64,000 nucleotides of DNA, taken from the NCBI GenBank assembly GCA_964490245.1, contig CAZBAF010000001.1, positions 1-64,000 on the forward strand, in the 5' to 3' direction. The stretch comes from CAZBAF01 sp964490245 (GTDB lineage: Bacteria > Patescibacteriota > Saccharimonadia > Saccharimonadales > JACDBH01). A program made the translations under genes and the position numbers. A model generated the notes under the pieces. That model saw only the letters and a program-made list of their open reading frames with translations, did no database searches and had not been told where the DNA came from. This document shows, piece after piece, positions 7,827 to 16,846 of the stretch; within the stretch, counting starts at the first letter, position 1, and every line of letters begins with the position of its first letter.

Positions 7827-8330
7827 ATGATTATCGCGCTCACCACAGATCACACTGGTCTTGCGTACGAGGGTGTATATGAGTCTATTAAGGCGTTTGT
7901 GGCTGAGCTTGGCCACGAGATTCGTGACTTTGGCCCCGGTACGCTTGATATGGACGATGACTATCCCGACCTGATTGCGCCGGCGGCCCGGGCCGTGGCA
8001 GACGGCACGTGTGAAGCGGCAGTTATTATGGGCGGCAGCGGCCAGGGCGAGGCAATGGCGGCCAACCGCTTTAGAAACGTTCGCTGCACCTTGTTTTACG
8101 GCCCGGCATTAGCCAAGCAGCCAATTGATGCCGAGGGGACTATGAGCGACGATCCGTACGAGATTCTGCGTCTTTCGCGCCAGCACAACCATGCCAATGT
8201 GCTGAGCCTGTCGGCCCGGTTTTTAACGCTGGAAGAAATGCAAACAGCCATTAAAATTTGGCTCGAAACGCCGCACAGTGATGCCGAGCGCCACGTTCGC
8301 CGGGTCAAGAAGTTGAGCGATCTGAACTAA
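7827..8330 (+). CDS. Ribose-5-phosphate isomerase B-like (RpiB/LacAB family)
   Basis: 167 residues. The N-terminal DHTG (in place of DHAG), the GGSGQGEAMAANR loop and the HNHANVLSLSAR motif place it in the RpiB/LacAB fold, which interconverts aldose and ketose phosphates. The loop that carries the catalytic Cys in typical RpiB reads MGGSGQG, with Gly at that place, so the base or the exact substrate may differ. With the pentulose epimerase and transketolase next door, ribose-5-phosphate isomerisation is the simplest role. TAGAAT (7812-7817) lies 9 nt before the ATG: leaderless. Confidence 0.85.
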   Translation: MIIALTTDHTGLAYEGVYESIKAFVAELGHEIRDFGPGTLDMDDDYPDLIAPAARAVADGTCEAAVIMGGSGQGEAMAANRFRNVRCTLFYGPALAKQPIDAEGTMSDDPYEILRLSRQHNHANVLSLSARFLTLEEMQTAIKIWLETPHSDAERHVRRVKKLSDLN

Positions 8331-8356
8331 ACACTGCCAAACTCTTTATTTGCATC

Positions 8357-8409
8357 ACCCTATCTCCTCATTGTACCACATTAAGTAATACTTTGTCAAT
8401 ACTCATCCC
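8357..8409 (-). promoter_or_regulatory. Recurrent promoter element, copy 1
   Basis: Read on the minus strand: TTGACA (8399-8394), 18 nt, TACAAT (8375-8370), then GAGGAGATAGGGTG around the predicted +1. It points away from rpe into the 3' end of the RpiB-like gene, so its product would be antisense or a short RNA of the 175-nt gap. One of six related copies in the window. Confidence 0.65.
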
Positions 8410-8505
8410 TAGAAACTGCCCCACAAAACGTCCGACCAGACCACATAGTGGATATTTGTTTCAGGGCTTTTTTATCCGACAATTTTCGGTTATGCTTGTG
8501 ATGAT

Positions 8506-9135
8506 ATGGCAGTAATTTGTCCGACCGTAATGGGGGCGAACAGTCGCGAGTACCGCGAGGCAATCGAGCGTATTGCAGAGTTTGCCGAGCGCATCCATAT
8601 AGATTTTGCCGATGGGGTGTTTGCGCCGACCAAGCTCGAGCCGCTCGAGGACGCCTGGTGGCCAATCGGCCTGATTGTGGATTTTCATATTATGTATCAA
8701 AAACCGCTGGAACATCTCGAGACGGTGATTGTACATCAACCCAGTTTGGCGATTGTGCATGCCGAGGCCGATGGCGCATGGGAGTTTGTGAAAGAGCTGG
8801 AAGGCCTGGGTATCCAGCGGGGCGTAGCGCTGCTCAAAGAGACTTCTGCAGATGTAATTAAGCCGTACCTCGAACATATTGATCATGTACTGGTCTTTAG
8901 CGGCGACCTGGGGTATTACGGCGGCAAGGCGGACTTTGGTCTGCTTGATAAGGTAAAACAGCTAAAGGCTATGAAGCCGCAGCTCGAAATCGGCTGGGAC
9001 GGCGGCGTCAATGAGCAAACCGCTAAAGAGCTAGCGGCGGGCGGCGTTGACGTACTGAACGTCGGTGGTGCCATCCAGAAGGCAGTTGACCCAGAAAACG
9101 CTTATGATACGCTAGTAGCAAGTATTAATACATAA
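8506..9135 (+). CDS. rpe: Ribulose-phosphate 3-epimerase family protein
   Basis: 209 residues, a TIM barrel. It opens with ICPTVMGAN (cf. ISPSILSAD), then RIHIDFADGVFAPT with the metal-site HxD, DFHIM, and the C-terminal WDGGVNEQT and NVGGAI phosphate-binding loop. It would interconvert ribulose- and xylulose-5-phosphate. Somewhat divergent (the usual SxLSxD start is altered), so a related hexulose-phosphate activity cannot be excluded. TATGCT (8491-8496) is 9 nt before the ATG: leaderless. Transketolase follows after 25 nt, suggesting an operon. Confidence 0.85.
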   Translation: MAVICPTVMGANSREYREAIERIAEFAERIHIDFADGVFAPTKLEPLEDAWWPIGLIVDFHIMYQKPLEHLETVIVHQPSLAIVHAEADGAWEFVKELEGLGIQRGVALLKETSADVIKPYLEHIDHVLVFSGDLGYYGGKADFGLLDKVKQLKAMKPQLEIGWDGGVNEQTAKELAAGGVDVLNVGGAIQKAVDPENAYDTLVASINT

Positions 9136-9160
9136 AAACAGAAAGCTTGATGCATAGCAT

Positions 9161-10042
9161 ATGACCCTGCATGAACTTGAGCTGAAGGCGAATGAGATTC
9201 GTCAGGACATTATAAAAATGTTGGTCGAGGCTGGCTCGGGCCACTCGGCCGGCCCGCTTGGCATGGCTGATATCCTGACGGCGTTATATTTTGACATCAT
9301 GCAGCACGATCCTAAAAAGCCCGATTGGGACAAGCGGGATTTGTTTATCTTAAGCAACGGGCATACTGCGCCGGTGCTGTATGCCACGATGGCGCATGCC
9401 GGTTATTTTGACCGCAAAGAGCTTATGACGCTGAGAAAGCTGGATTCAAAGCTGCAGGGTCATCCCGAGAGGACAGTGTTGCCGGGGCTTGAGACGACCA
9501 GTGGCCCGCTTGGCGAGGGCCTGAGTCAGGCGGCGGGCATGGCGCTGGCCATGCGCATGAACCAGGACACACACCGCTGGGTTTACGCCATGATGGGCGA
9601 CGGCGAGCTCAATGAGGGTAATATCTGGGAGGCGGCCATGTTTGCCGCCAAGTACAAGCTGCATAACCTGATTGGCATTGTTGATCGCAATTATATTCAG
9701 ATTGACGGCCCGACAGAGGAGGTAATGCCGCTGGATGACCTGACCATGAAGTGGGAGGGCTTTGGCTGGCATGTGATTGAGATTGACGGTAATAATATCG
9801 AGGCGATTATTGATGCCTGTGCGATGGCGCGGGCGGTGGCCGACCGGCCGACGGTGATTATTGCACACACCATCCCGGGCAAGGACGTCGGCTACATGGA
9901 GTATGACTATCGTTGGCACGGCATGCCGCCGGGATTGAATGATGTGTCCGGGGACCCGGCCAAAGAAGACCAGGCCAAAGTGGCGCTTAAAGACCTGCGT
10001 ACCCTGCGCGGCCGGATTAAGAGCGAGGGGTACTATGAGTAG
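9161..10042 (+). CDS. Transketolase, N-terminal (thiamine-diphosphate-binding) subunit
   Basis: 293 residues carrying only the first third to half of a transketolase. GSGHSAGPLGMADILTALYF, the ILSNGHTAPVLYA segment, and the thiamine-diphosphate motif GDGELNEGNIWEA ... IVDRNYIQID are intact. It must pair with the product of the next gene to form active enzyme, which moves two-carbon units between pentose and triose/hexose phosphates. Two-subunit transketolases of this kind are known in archaea and many bacteria. Probably co-transcribed with rpe and the second subunit. Confidence 0.93.
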   Translation: MTLHELELKANEIRQDIIKMLVEAGSGHSAGPLGMADILTALYFDIMQHDPKKPDWDKRDLFILSNGHTAPVLYATMAHAGYFDRKELMTLRKLDSKLQGHPERTVLPGLETTSGPLGEGLSQAAGMALAMRMNQDTHRWVYAMMGDGELNEGNIWEAAMFAAKYKLHNLIGIVDRNYIQIDGPTEEVMPLDDLTMKWEGFGWHVIEIDGNNIEAIIDACAMARAVADRPTVIIAHTIPGKDVGYMEYDYRWHGMPPGLNDVSGDPAKEDQAKVALKDLRTLRGRIKSEGYYE

Positions 10043-10132
10043 CCGTAATCAAGCATACTTCTTGTGCTTCTCATCACATAGGGCGCCGGTAAAGCCGGAT
10101 GCTCTAGCTGCTTTTTCTGATCGGAGAGCAAA

Positions 10133-11104
10133 ATGAGTGTACAGATTTTAAATATACAGAGTGAACTCCAGTCCGAGCCGATAAGAAAGGGCTTTGGGCG
10201 GGGTCTAAAGATTGCCGGCGAGCAGAATGAGCAGGTTGTCGCGCTGTGTGCGGACCTGACAGAGTCCACCCAGATCAGTTTATTCAAAGAGGCGTTTCCG
10301 AACCGGTTTGTCGAGGTTGGTATCGCCGAGCAGAATCTTGTCACCGTAGGCTCCGGTATGGCGGCTATGGGCAAAATCCCGTTCGTCAGCAGCTATGCGG
10401 CATTCAGCCCGGGCCGCAACTGGGAGCAGATCAGGACCACGGCTTGTCTGAACGAAATGCCGGTTAAGATTGTTGGCTCGCATGCGGGTCTTAGCGTTGG
10501 GCCGGATGGTGCAACGCACCAGATGCTCGAAGATCTGGCAATTATGCGTTCGCTGCCCAACATGGTGGTGCTGGCGCCGGGTGACAGTGTTGAGGCCGAA
10601 AAAATGACCATTGCGATGGCAAAGGACAAGCGGCCCAACTACATGCGGCTGGCGCGCGAGGCGACGCCGGTGTTTACTACCAAAGATACGCCTTTTGAGA
10701 TTGGTAAAGCCTATGTGCTGCGCGAGGGCAAAGACATCAGTCTGATTGCCACCGGCACCATGACGTATCAGGCATTGGTGGCTGCGGACAAGCTGGCAAA
10801 GGATGGTATTGATGCCGAGGTAGTACATGTACCCACCATCAAGCCGCTGGATAACGAGACGATTCTAAAGAGTGTTGCCAAGACCAAAGTGGCGGTGACG
10901 GCCGAGGAGGCTCAGATTACCGGTGGACTTGGCGGTGCTATTGCCGAGTTGTTAAGCGAAGAGTTGCCTGCGCCGCTGTATCGGGTCGGTGTTAAGGATC
11001 GTTTTGGCGAATCGGGCAGTCCGGCCGAATTGCTGGAGCGCTTTGGCTTGACCGCCAGGCACATTGCTATGGCGGCTCATCACATTATCGATAAGAAGAA
11101 ATAG
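10133..11104 (+). CDS. Transketolase, C-terminal subunit
   Basis: 323 residues, covering the pyrimidine-binding and C-terminal domains. The catalytic Glu is in VGIAEQNLV; the GSHAGLSVGPDGATHQMLEDLA stretch (residues split here: GSHAGLSVGPDG then ATHQ) and the last-domain EEAQITGGLGGAIAE follow. GGAGA lies 6 nt before the ATG. It completes the enzyme begun by the upstream gene across a 90-nt gap that contains a small hairpin. A DXS-like C-terminal half is the only other reading, and the paired N-subunit argues for transketolase. Confidence 0.92.
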   Translation: MSVQILNIQSELQSEPIRKGFGRGLKIAGEQNEQVVALCADLTESTQISLFKEAFPNRFVEVGIAEQNLVTVGSGMAAMGKIPFVSSYAAFSPGRNWEQIRTTACLNEMPVKIVGSHAGLSVGPDGATHQMLEDLAIMRSLPNMVVLAPGDSVEAEKMTIAMAKDKRPNYMRLAREATPVFTTKDTPFEIGKAYVLREGKDISLIATGTMTYQALVAADKLAKDGIDAEVVHVPTIKPLDNETILKSVAKTKVAVTAEEAQITGGLGGAIAELLSEELPAPLYRVGVKDRFGESGSPAELLERFGLTARHIAMAAHHIIDKKK

Positions 11105-11224
11105 GCCCCGAGGCAGCATGGACCTTACAGGATTAAACAAGGCTTCTTGCCTTTGCGCGGCAGAGTATCAATCCGTGCACCGGCTATCTGCCGGCATTGG
11201 CAGGGCGCAGCGGAGTCTGTTTGG

Positions 11225-12118
11225 ATGAACTGGCAGTCACTGGTGCTGTTGCATGCGCTGTTTTCGGCACTGCAGGCGCTGCAGTACCGTGCTATCGCCC
11301 GCGCCAAGCCCAGCCGTCACGCAGCTCTGGCCGTCAATGCGGTGGCCTATAGTGCGCTGTATATCTGCGGTCTGTTGGCCCTGCCGCTGATTGGTCAGGT
11401 GTCTTTTGCCGAGTTTAAATACGATTCGCATATGTTTGTGGCAATGGCAGCCCTGTTTGTGATGGCGTTGTACTTTATGTATAAGGGCATGGTGCATCTC
11501 GAGAGTGCAACAGCCAGCGTATTGGGTACATCCAGCGCCCTGTTTGTGGTGGTGCTGGCTAACTTTTTCTTTGACGAGCATCTGTCGCCGCCGCAGCTGC
11601 TGGGGATTGCCATTCTGGTGCCGTGTCTGTGGTATGTGCTGTTGCTGGCCAAGCGTCATAAGAAATTTCTGGATTTCAAGGATGAGAGCTGGTTGCGCGG
11701 AGCGGTGTTTATGATGGCATCGAGTTTTTTGCTGGCGCTTGCCCATATTATAGAGAAGGACATTCTGGCGCGCTCATCAATCGGTACCTATGTGGCTTAT
11801 GGTTGGTTGCTGCAGCTGGTGTTTGCCTGGGCGCTGTATTTTCTGTTCGGGCGGCATGCCAAGAATATTTTCCGTAACAACAAAACCCTGCGCAGCGCCA
11901 TGCAGCTGGGAGCGTTTCGGGCGGCGGCAGGACTGCTTTTTGTGCTGGCGCTGGTTAAGAGTGACAGCGTGTCGCTGGTTACCGTGGTGGCTAATTTTAG
12001 GATTATTATTGTGGCTGTGCTGGCCGGGTGGCTGCTGGGCGAACGGGAGTTTTACTATAAAAAGATGGCTGCTGCGGCCCTGTCGGTGGTGGCGCTCAGT
12101 ATCATTTTTTGGAATTAA
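11225..12118 (+). CDS. EamA/DMT-family membrane transporter-like protein
   Basis: 297 residues from the ATG at 11225 (an upstream TTG frame adds a polar 26-residue stretch and is rejected). About ten hydrophobic helices in two similar halves, the first ending near FFFDEHLSPPQLLGIAI and the second near LLGEREFYYKKMAAAALSV; these paired halves match the EamA drug/metabolite transporter pattern. The substrate is unknown. It lies between transketolase and aldolase, so export or uptake of a sugar-related metabolite is possible but only by proximity. Confidence 0.75.
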   Translation: MNWQSLVLLHALFSALQALQYRAIARAKPSRHAALAVNAVAYSALYICGLLALPLIGQVSFAEFKYDSHMFVAMAALFVMALYFMYKGMVHLESATASVLGTSSALFVVVLANFFFDEHLSPPQLLGIAILVPCLWYVLLLAKRHKKFLDFKDESWLRGAVFMMASSFLLALAHIIEKDILARSSIGTYVAYGWLLQLVFAWALYFLFGRHAKNIFRNNKTLRSAMQLGAFRAAAGLLFVLALVKSDSVSLVTVVANFRIIIVAVLAGWLLGEREFYYKKMAAAALSVVALSIIFWN

Positions 12119-12174
12119 GCTGTACTATACAACCATAAGCATAAAATAAGACAAATAAACGGTGGAGAAAACAT

Positions 12175-13086
12175 ATGTCACAGACGCTTACAAAAATCAG
12201 GAACAACACCGCCCGCGCCCGTGAGGCGGTGCAACGCGGCCGCGAGCAGCAGTTCGCGCTGGGTGCTTTTAACATCGACAATCAGGAGACGCTGATCGGC
12301 ATCTGTAAGGCCGCTCAAAGGACCAATAGCCCGCTTATGGTCGAAGTCAGCGATGGTGAGGTAAAGGCGATTGGCCTGCAGAACCTGCGCTGTATGGTGG
12401 ACAATTATAAGGCTGAATACGGCATCGAAATGTACATCAACCTTGACCATAGTCCAACGGTTGAGGACGCCAAACGGGCTATCGATGCCGGCTATGAGTT
12501 TATTCATATTGATATCAGCCAGGCAAACAAAAATGCCACGCTGGATGAGATTATTGCCGGCACAAAAGAGGTGGTTGAGTACGCCAAGTTTACCGGCGCG
12601 CTGGTTGAGAGCGAACCGCATTACTTTGGCGGCAGCAGCAATGTGCACAGCGAGGCATTTGACTACGAGGAAATCAAAAAGACCTTTAGTACGCCTGAGG
12701 GGGCGCGGCATTTTGTCGAGGCAACTGGTATCGACACCTTTGCCGCCGCTGTCGGTAATCTGCACGGCAGCTATCCGGTGCCCAAGCAGCTTGATCTGGA
12801 CTTACTGCGCCAAATCCGTGAGGCCATCGGCTGCAATATCAGTCTGCATGGCGGCAGCGGTACGCCGGCACACTTTTTCCAGGAGGCCGTCCAGATCGGC
12901 GTCAGCAAGGTGAATGTAAACTCAGACATGCGTAAAGCTTTTCGGGACACGCTTGAAAAAGTATTACGCGAGAACCCGGATGAATACGCCGTCATGAAAC
13001 TGATGCCCGAAGTCATTGACGCTATCGCCGCTGTGGTAGAAGAAAAGCTGCACAGCTTTGGTGCTGTCGGCAAGGCAGTCCTCTAG
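12175..13086 (+). CDS. fba: Class II fructose-bisphosphate aldolase
   Basis: 303 residues; zinc-dependent cleavage of fructose-1,6-bisphosphate (or a related ketose bisphosphate) to two trioses. Metal and substrate motifs seen in order: LGAFNIDN, NLDHSPTVEDA (zinc His), FIHIDIS, the ALVESEPHYFGG loop, GNLHGSYP, LHGGSGTP and KVNVNSDMR. GGTGGAG lies about 9 nt before the ATG; a TATACA at 12126-12131 could be its -10. The PfkB-type kinase follows, suggesting paired upper-glycolysis steps. Confidence 0.93.
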   Translation: MSQTLTKIRNNTARAREAVQRGREQQFALGAFNIDNQETLIGICKAAQRTNSPLMVEVSDGEVKAIGLQNLRCMVDNYKAEYGIEMYINLDHSPTVEDAKRAIDAGYEFIHIDISQANKNATLDEIIAGTKEVVEYAKFTGALVESEPHYFGGSSNVHSEAFDYEEIKKTFSTPEGARHFVEATGIDTFAAAVGNLHGSYPVPKQLDLDLLRQIREAIGCNISLHGGSGTPAHFFQEAVQIGVSKVNVNSDMRKAFRDTLEKVLRENPDEYAVMKLMPEVIDAIAAVVEEKLHSFGAVGKAVL

Positions 13087-13227
13087 CCTGCATTAGGGTG
13101 TCTACACCCAGATTTACTGATAGCACATGCCGCCTTTGGCCAAAGCTTTGATTAAGCGAACAGACGTGCTTTAATAGTGGGTAATAGCATAAGCAAAATA
13201 ATTAACAAAGAGGGTGGTATTGATAGT

Positions 13228-14244
13228 ATGAGCCAACAGTTAGACGTACTCAGTGTCGGTGATGTGGTCACGGATGCGTTCATAAAGCTGTTTGACGACA
13301 AAGCGTGGACGTATGTGGATGAATATGGCAAGAAGGTTATTGCCATGGAATACGGCACCAAGCTGCCGTTTGATCACGCTGTAGTGGTCGAAGGCGTGGG
13401 TAACGCTGCCAACGCTGCCGTCAGCCTGACCCGGCTGGGCCTTAACTGTGGTTTTGTCACCAACGTTGGCGAGGACAAGTACGGCCGCGGGATTATCGCC
13501 GCTCTTAACGCCAAACATATTGATACCCGTTACGTGCGCGTCAACCCGGGTAAGAAGACCAACTACCACTATGTCCTGTGGTACAAAGAAGAGCGCACCA
13601 TTCTGATCAACCATGAGGACTATGAATATATCTGGCCCAACCTGCGTGAGCGCGAAAAGCCGCGCTGGATTTACTTTAGCTCGATTGCCGAGAACGCTTT
13701 GGAGTTCCATGACGAGCTGTCCGACTGGCTGGATGATAATCCTGAGGTAAAATTAGCTTTCCAGCCTGGCACCTTCCAGATGAAAGCCGGCAAAGAACGT
13801 CTGGCCCGCATCTATAAGCACAGTAATATTCTGGTGCTTAATAAAGAAGAGGCTGCGCTGGTCAGCGGCAACGATGACGTGCACAATCTGCACCGCTCGT
13901 TTGATATGCTGCACGAGATTGGGCCGGAGGACATGACCGTATGTATCACCGATGGTCCGAACGGCGCTTACGCCAGCGGTCAGGGCCAGCGGCTGTTTAT
14001 GCCTATCTATCCCGATCCAGCACCGCCGTATGAGCGTACCGGCGCAGGTGACGCCTTCGCCAGCACCTTTACCGCTGCGATTATGCGCGGCAAGTCGTTG
14101 GAGGATGCGCTGCGCTGGGGACCGGTTAACTCGATGAATGTTGTACAGAATGTCGGTGCTCAGGAGGGTCTGCTGACCGAGGCGCAGATCCAGGAGCTGC
14201 TCGATAAAGCTCCTGAGTGGTATGTTCCTAAGCCAATGGATTAG
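13228..14244 (+). CDS. PfkB-family sugar kinase
   Basis: 338 residues from the ATG at 13228, which follows GAGGGTGG; the longer GTG frame from 13177 has no ribosome site. Ribokinase fold: VLSVGDVVTDAF at the N-terminus, VVVEGVGNAANAAVSLTRLG near 50-70, and the catalytic anion hole GAGDAFASTFTAAI near the C-terminus (preceded by ERT rather than DTT). It phosphorylates a sugar, sugar phosphate or nucleoside. Downstream of aldolase, a 6-phosphofructokinase-like role is attractive since no PfkA is in the window, but this is inference. Confidence 0.88.
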   Translation: MSQQLDVLSVGDVVTDAFIKLFDDKAWTYVDEYGKKVIAMEYGTKLPFDHAVVVEGVGNAANAAVSLTRLGLNCGFVTNVGEDKYGRGIIAALNAKHIDTRYVRVNPGKKTNYHYVLWYKEERTILINHEDYEYIWPNLREREKPRWIYFSSIAENALEFHDELSDWLDDNPEVKLAFQPGTFQMKAGKERLARIYKHSNILVLNKEEAALVSGNDDVHNLHRSFDMLHEIGPEDMTVCITDGPNGAYASGQGQRLFMPIYPDPAPPYERTGAGDAFASTFTAAIMRGKSLEDALRWGPVNSMNVVQNVGAQEGLLTEAQIQELLDKAPEWYVPKPMD

Positions 14245-14317
14245 AGGGCTAGAAAGTCGCTGTCCGGTTAAGCGCGCTTACTGAGTGCGATACCTTAGCC
14301 ATTGAAAGATTAGAGCT

Positions 14318-15073
14318 TTACGGTGCTGCAACCAGCTCGGCTGCAGGCCGTTCCGGCACCCGTGACTGGGGTGACAGTGCAAATACTGAGGTAGTTTCGC
14401 GGTAGTGGTTGACCAACTGCTTGACCGTTTCGAGGTCATCGGTAATGGTATAAAGCTCTTCATCCCCGTGGCTGATAGTGCCCAATGATTCAAGCATCTG
14501 GGCGCGAATAAAGCTGTCGAGCGGTTTCCAAAAATCTGTCCCCACCAGAATAATAGGCAGGTGCGGCATCTTGCCGGTTTGTACTAGAGTAACGACTTCA
14601 AACAGCTCGTCCAGGGTGCCAAAACCGCCCGGAAAGCAGATCAGGGCGCTGGCAGCATACACCAGCATGACCTTGCGGGCAAAGAAGTACTTGAAGGCCA
14701 TTGATTCGGTGGTGTAGGCGTTGAGGTTTTGCTCGAACGGCAGTTCGATATTAAAGCCGACGGATTTGCCGCCGGCCTCAAAGGCGCCGCGGTTGGCTGC
14801 CTCCATGATGCCTCCGCCTCCGCCGGTGATAACCGTAAAACCTTCTTGCGCCAGCAACCGGCCGGTTTCGCGGGCTTTTTGATAGTGCGGATTATCCTCG
14901 AGGAATCGGGCCGACCCAAACACGGTAACGGTATAACTGTATTTATTGACCATTTCAAAGCCGGCTTTGAATTCTTTTTCGATTCGTTGGAGCCGTTCTT
15001 CGGTTTCGGTGTTGAGTAATCTGATTACCGCGTCGCGGTGCGGCGTAATAGCCTGCAGGTTCTGCTGTGTCAT
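14318..15073 (-). CDS. LOG-family (TIGR00730) nucleotide-binding protein
   Basis: 251 residues. The Rossmann core shows VTVFGSARF, ITGGGGGIMEAANRGAFEAGG and the family hallmark PGGFGTLDELFE. Members are cytokinin-activating phosphoribohydrolases or nucleotide 5'-monophosphate nucleosidases; the bacterial role is usually unclear. An N-terminal helical extension (40-50 residues) and a Pro/Ala-rich tail are added. Reverse-strand TATACT (15090-15085) is 11 nt before the ATG: leaderless. Confidence 0.88.
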   Translation of the reverse strand: MTQQNLQAITPHRDAVIRLLNTETEERLQRIEKEFKAGFEMVNKYSYTVTVFGSARFLEDNPHYQKARETGRLLAQEGFTVITGGGGGIMEAANRGAFEAGGKSVGFNIELPFEQNLNAYTTESMAFKYFFARKVMLVYAASALICFPGGFGTLDELFEVVTLVQTGKMPHLPIILVGTDFWKPLDSFIRAQMLESLGTISHGDEELYTITDDLETVKQLVNHYRETTSVFALSPQSRVPERPAAELVAAP

Positions 15074-15197
15074 ACTTGCCTAGTAGTATACCACTTGTTG
15101 CTTGTGCTTATATGATGATTATTCGACAACAATATTATCTAGCTCAACAGCTCGTTAAACATGCTAAACTAAATAACATAAGCGTATAGTGAGGGGT

Positions 15198-16442
15198 ATG
15201 GCTAATATCTTAAGTACTTTGCTGGCAGCCGAAGAGCCGCTGTTCAGTATCGGTGTCAAAGAGCTGGAGAAAACCGCAGGCAGACCGAGTATGGACGTGC
15301 GGCTGATAGGTGACATTATGCAGAAATCGCGGCAGACTATAGCCTTGCTGGGTCTTGATCCTGCCGACACCACCGGACCCGAGCTGTACCGCGCACTGAT
15401 TAACCGGATGCGGGCGCATGATGCGCATCTGGCTAAACATATCGGCGGTGCAGACCCGGATGATGTGCAGACGCTAATCCCTCTTATAAAAAAGGCTGTG
15501 GACAAGACGCGTCTGCCGCGCAGTGCCTGGGTTATGAAGCGCAGTGTTGCCAAGCGCATGCTGCAGGCCAACCCGCCAACAAAGATTATGAAACATCTGG
15601 GCTACAGCTCGGTTGATTCCATGATTAAGCGCGAGAATCTGTTTGAGATTTACGGTGCGCTGCGTTTTGCCGAGTCGCCGGCCTGGCTGAAACGGTTTAA
15701 TAATGCCTATAAAAAGCTTCAGCCGTCCGACTTTGAGACACGTGATATCGAAATCATTGTCATGGACCGCGAGCGGTGGGGCGATATAGCCGAGGGTTTT
15801 ATTAGAAAACGGCGCCATAATGTGGCGCACCTCAAAGAGCTGGGCGTGGTACTGCTGTTGCCTACCCGTCTGGAGCGGCTGCAGGGCATAGCAATCATGA
15901 CGCTGCCGCTGGTGCTGCACTATATTAACGAGATCAGACTGTACAGCGCGTTCTTTAAGCTGCAGCAGGTTAAGCCGGGTTTTGGCAGGATTGTTGCCGA
16001 TACCCTGAATGTTGATATCCACTCAGCCGCCGTTATGGCAGGCAACCGGCTGCATTGGCGGGTTATCCAGCGCTATTATGGCGCTCAGGATGACGGGCTT
16101 CATCCGGAAATTTTCCAGCCTCATATTCAGCCTGAGGATTTGCACTGGCGGCGCGCCGAGGAGCAGCTTTATATGATTGATCCCGAGTTGGGTTTTTGGA
16201 AAGACCTTAATTATGTCGGGGTCATGGCCGGTGACGGCAGGCCGGTGAGCTTTAATCTGATGGACGTCAGCATGAACTATTGTATCGGCGCAGCGTATGA
16301 GCACCGTGTCAGTCACCGGATGCGTGAGTCGTTATGGAACGAGATTTTTATGCGCTACATGGGTGAGAAAGTCCTAGAGCAGCAAATCCTGCAACAGCTG
16401 GATAGTACAATGATAAAACCAGAGAAATTAAAGCTAAAATGA
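15198..16442 (+). CDS. Unrecognised soluble protein, 414 residues
   Basis: I do not recognise the family. The protein is rich in Arg, Leu and Met, without signal peptide or clear membrane helices, and looks alpha-helical. Features that might help a search: RSAWVMKRSVAKRMLQANPP, KIMKHLGYSSVDSMIKRE and a C-terminal VSFNLMDVSMNYC. The start ATG 15198 is 7 nt after TATAGT (15185-15190), so leaderless is preferred over the GTG at 15189. The intact 1.2-kb frame and neighbour-like codon use make it a real gene. Two single-pass proteins follow it. Confidence 0.8.
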   Translation: MANILSTLLAAEEPLFSIGVKELEKTAGRPSMDVRLIGDIMQKSRQTIALLGLDPADTTGPELYRALINRMRAHDAHLAKHIGGADPDDVQTLIPLIKKAVDKTRLPRSAWVMKRSVAKRMLQANPPTKIMKHLGYSSVDSMIKRENLFEIYGALRFAESPAWLKRFNNAYKKLQPSDFETRDIEIIVMDRERWGDIAEGFIRKRRHNVAHLKELGVVLLLPTRLERLQGIAIMTLPLVLHYINEIRLYSAFFKLQQVKPGFGRIVADTLNVDIHSAAVMAGNRLHWRVIQRYYGAQDDGLHPEIFQPHIQPEDLHWRRAEEQLYMIDPELGFWKDLNYVGVMAGDGRPVSFNLMDVSMNYCIGAAYEHRVSHRMRESLWNEIFMRYMGEKVLEQQILQQLDSTMIKPEKLKLK

Positions 16443-16512
16443 TCTGTCTGCCGCGTGCGTCCCAGTTTTGCCGTACGGCGCGCACCGGCAAAGGATGATT
16501 TAAGGAGATAGT

Positions 16513-16845
16513 ATGGAGCAGCAATACGAGCAGCAGCCGGACAAATATCAGCCGCCCAAGCTGGATGGACGCATGTATAAGCTGGGCAGACGTGAGCTGG
16601 GACTGATTATTCTTACAGTTGTGGCACTGGCTTTGGTGGGCTGGTTTGCCTGGCGGCAGGATAGAACGGGCAGCATTAACAGTTTCGCCGAATGTGTGGC
16701 AGCCGGCAATCCGGTCATGGAAAGCTACCCCGAGCAGTGTGCCGCCGGCGGACAGACATGGTCAAACCCCGCGCAGCAGCTGCAGTTGACACCAGATGCC
16801 TCGCCGGAGCCTGATGCTGCGACCTCTGATTCTGTGGAGGAATAG
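16513..16845 (+). CDS. Single-pass protein with paired-Cys AGNPV..YPxxC motif
   Basis: 110 residues: a polar Gln-rich head (about 30), one transmembrane helix (about 35-55) and a short outside part containing FAECVAAGNPVMESYPEQC, i.e. two Cys 14 residues apart around an AGNPVMESYP core, followed by a disordered Pro/Glu tail. I have an impression of similar C-AGNP-YP-C segments in small exported bacterial proteins, but the function is unknown. AGGAGA precedes the ATG. The next gene begins 1 nt after its stop, so they are co-translated. Confidence 0.7.
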   Translation: MEQQYEQQPDKYQPPKLDGRMYKLGRRELGLIILTVVALALVGWFAWRQDRTGSINSFAECVAAGNPVMESYPEQCAAGGQTWSNPAQQLQLTPDASPEPDAATSDSVEE

Positions 16846-16846
16846 C

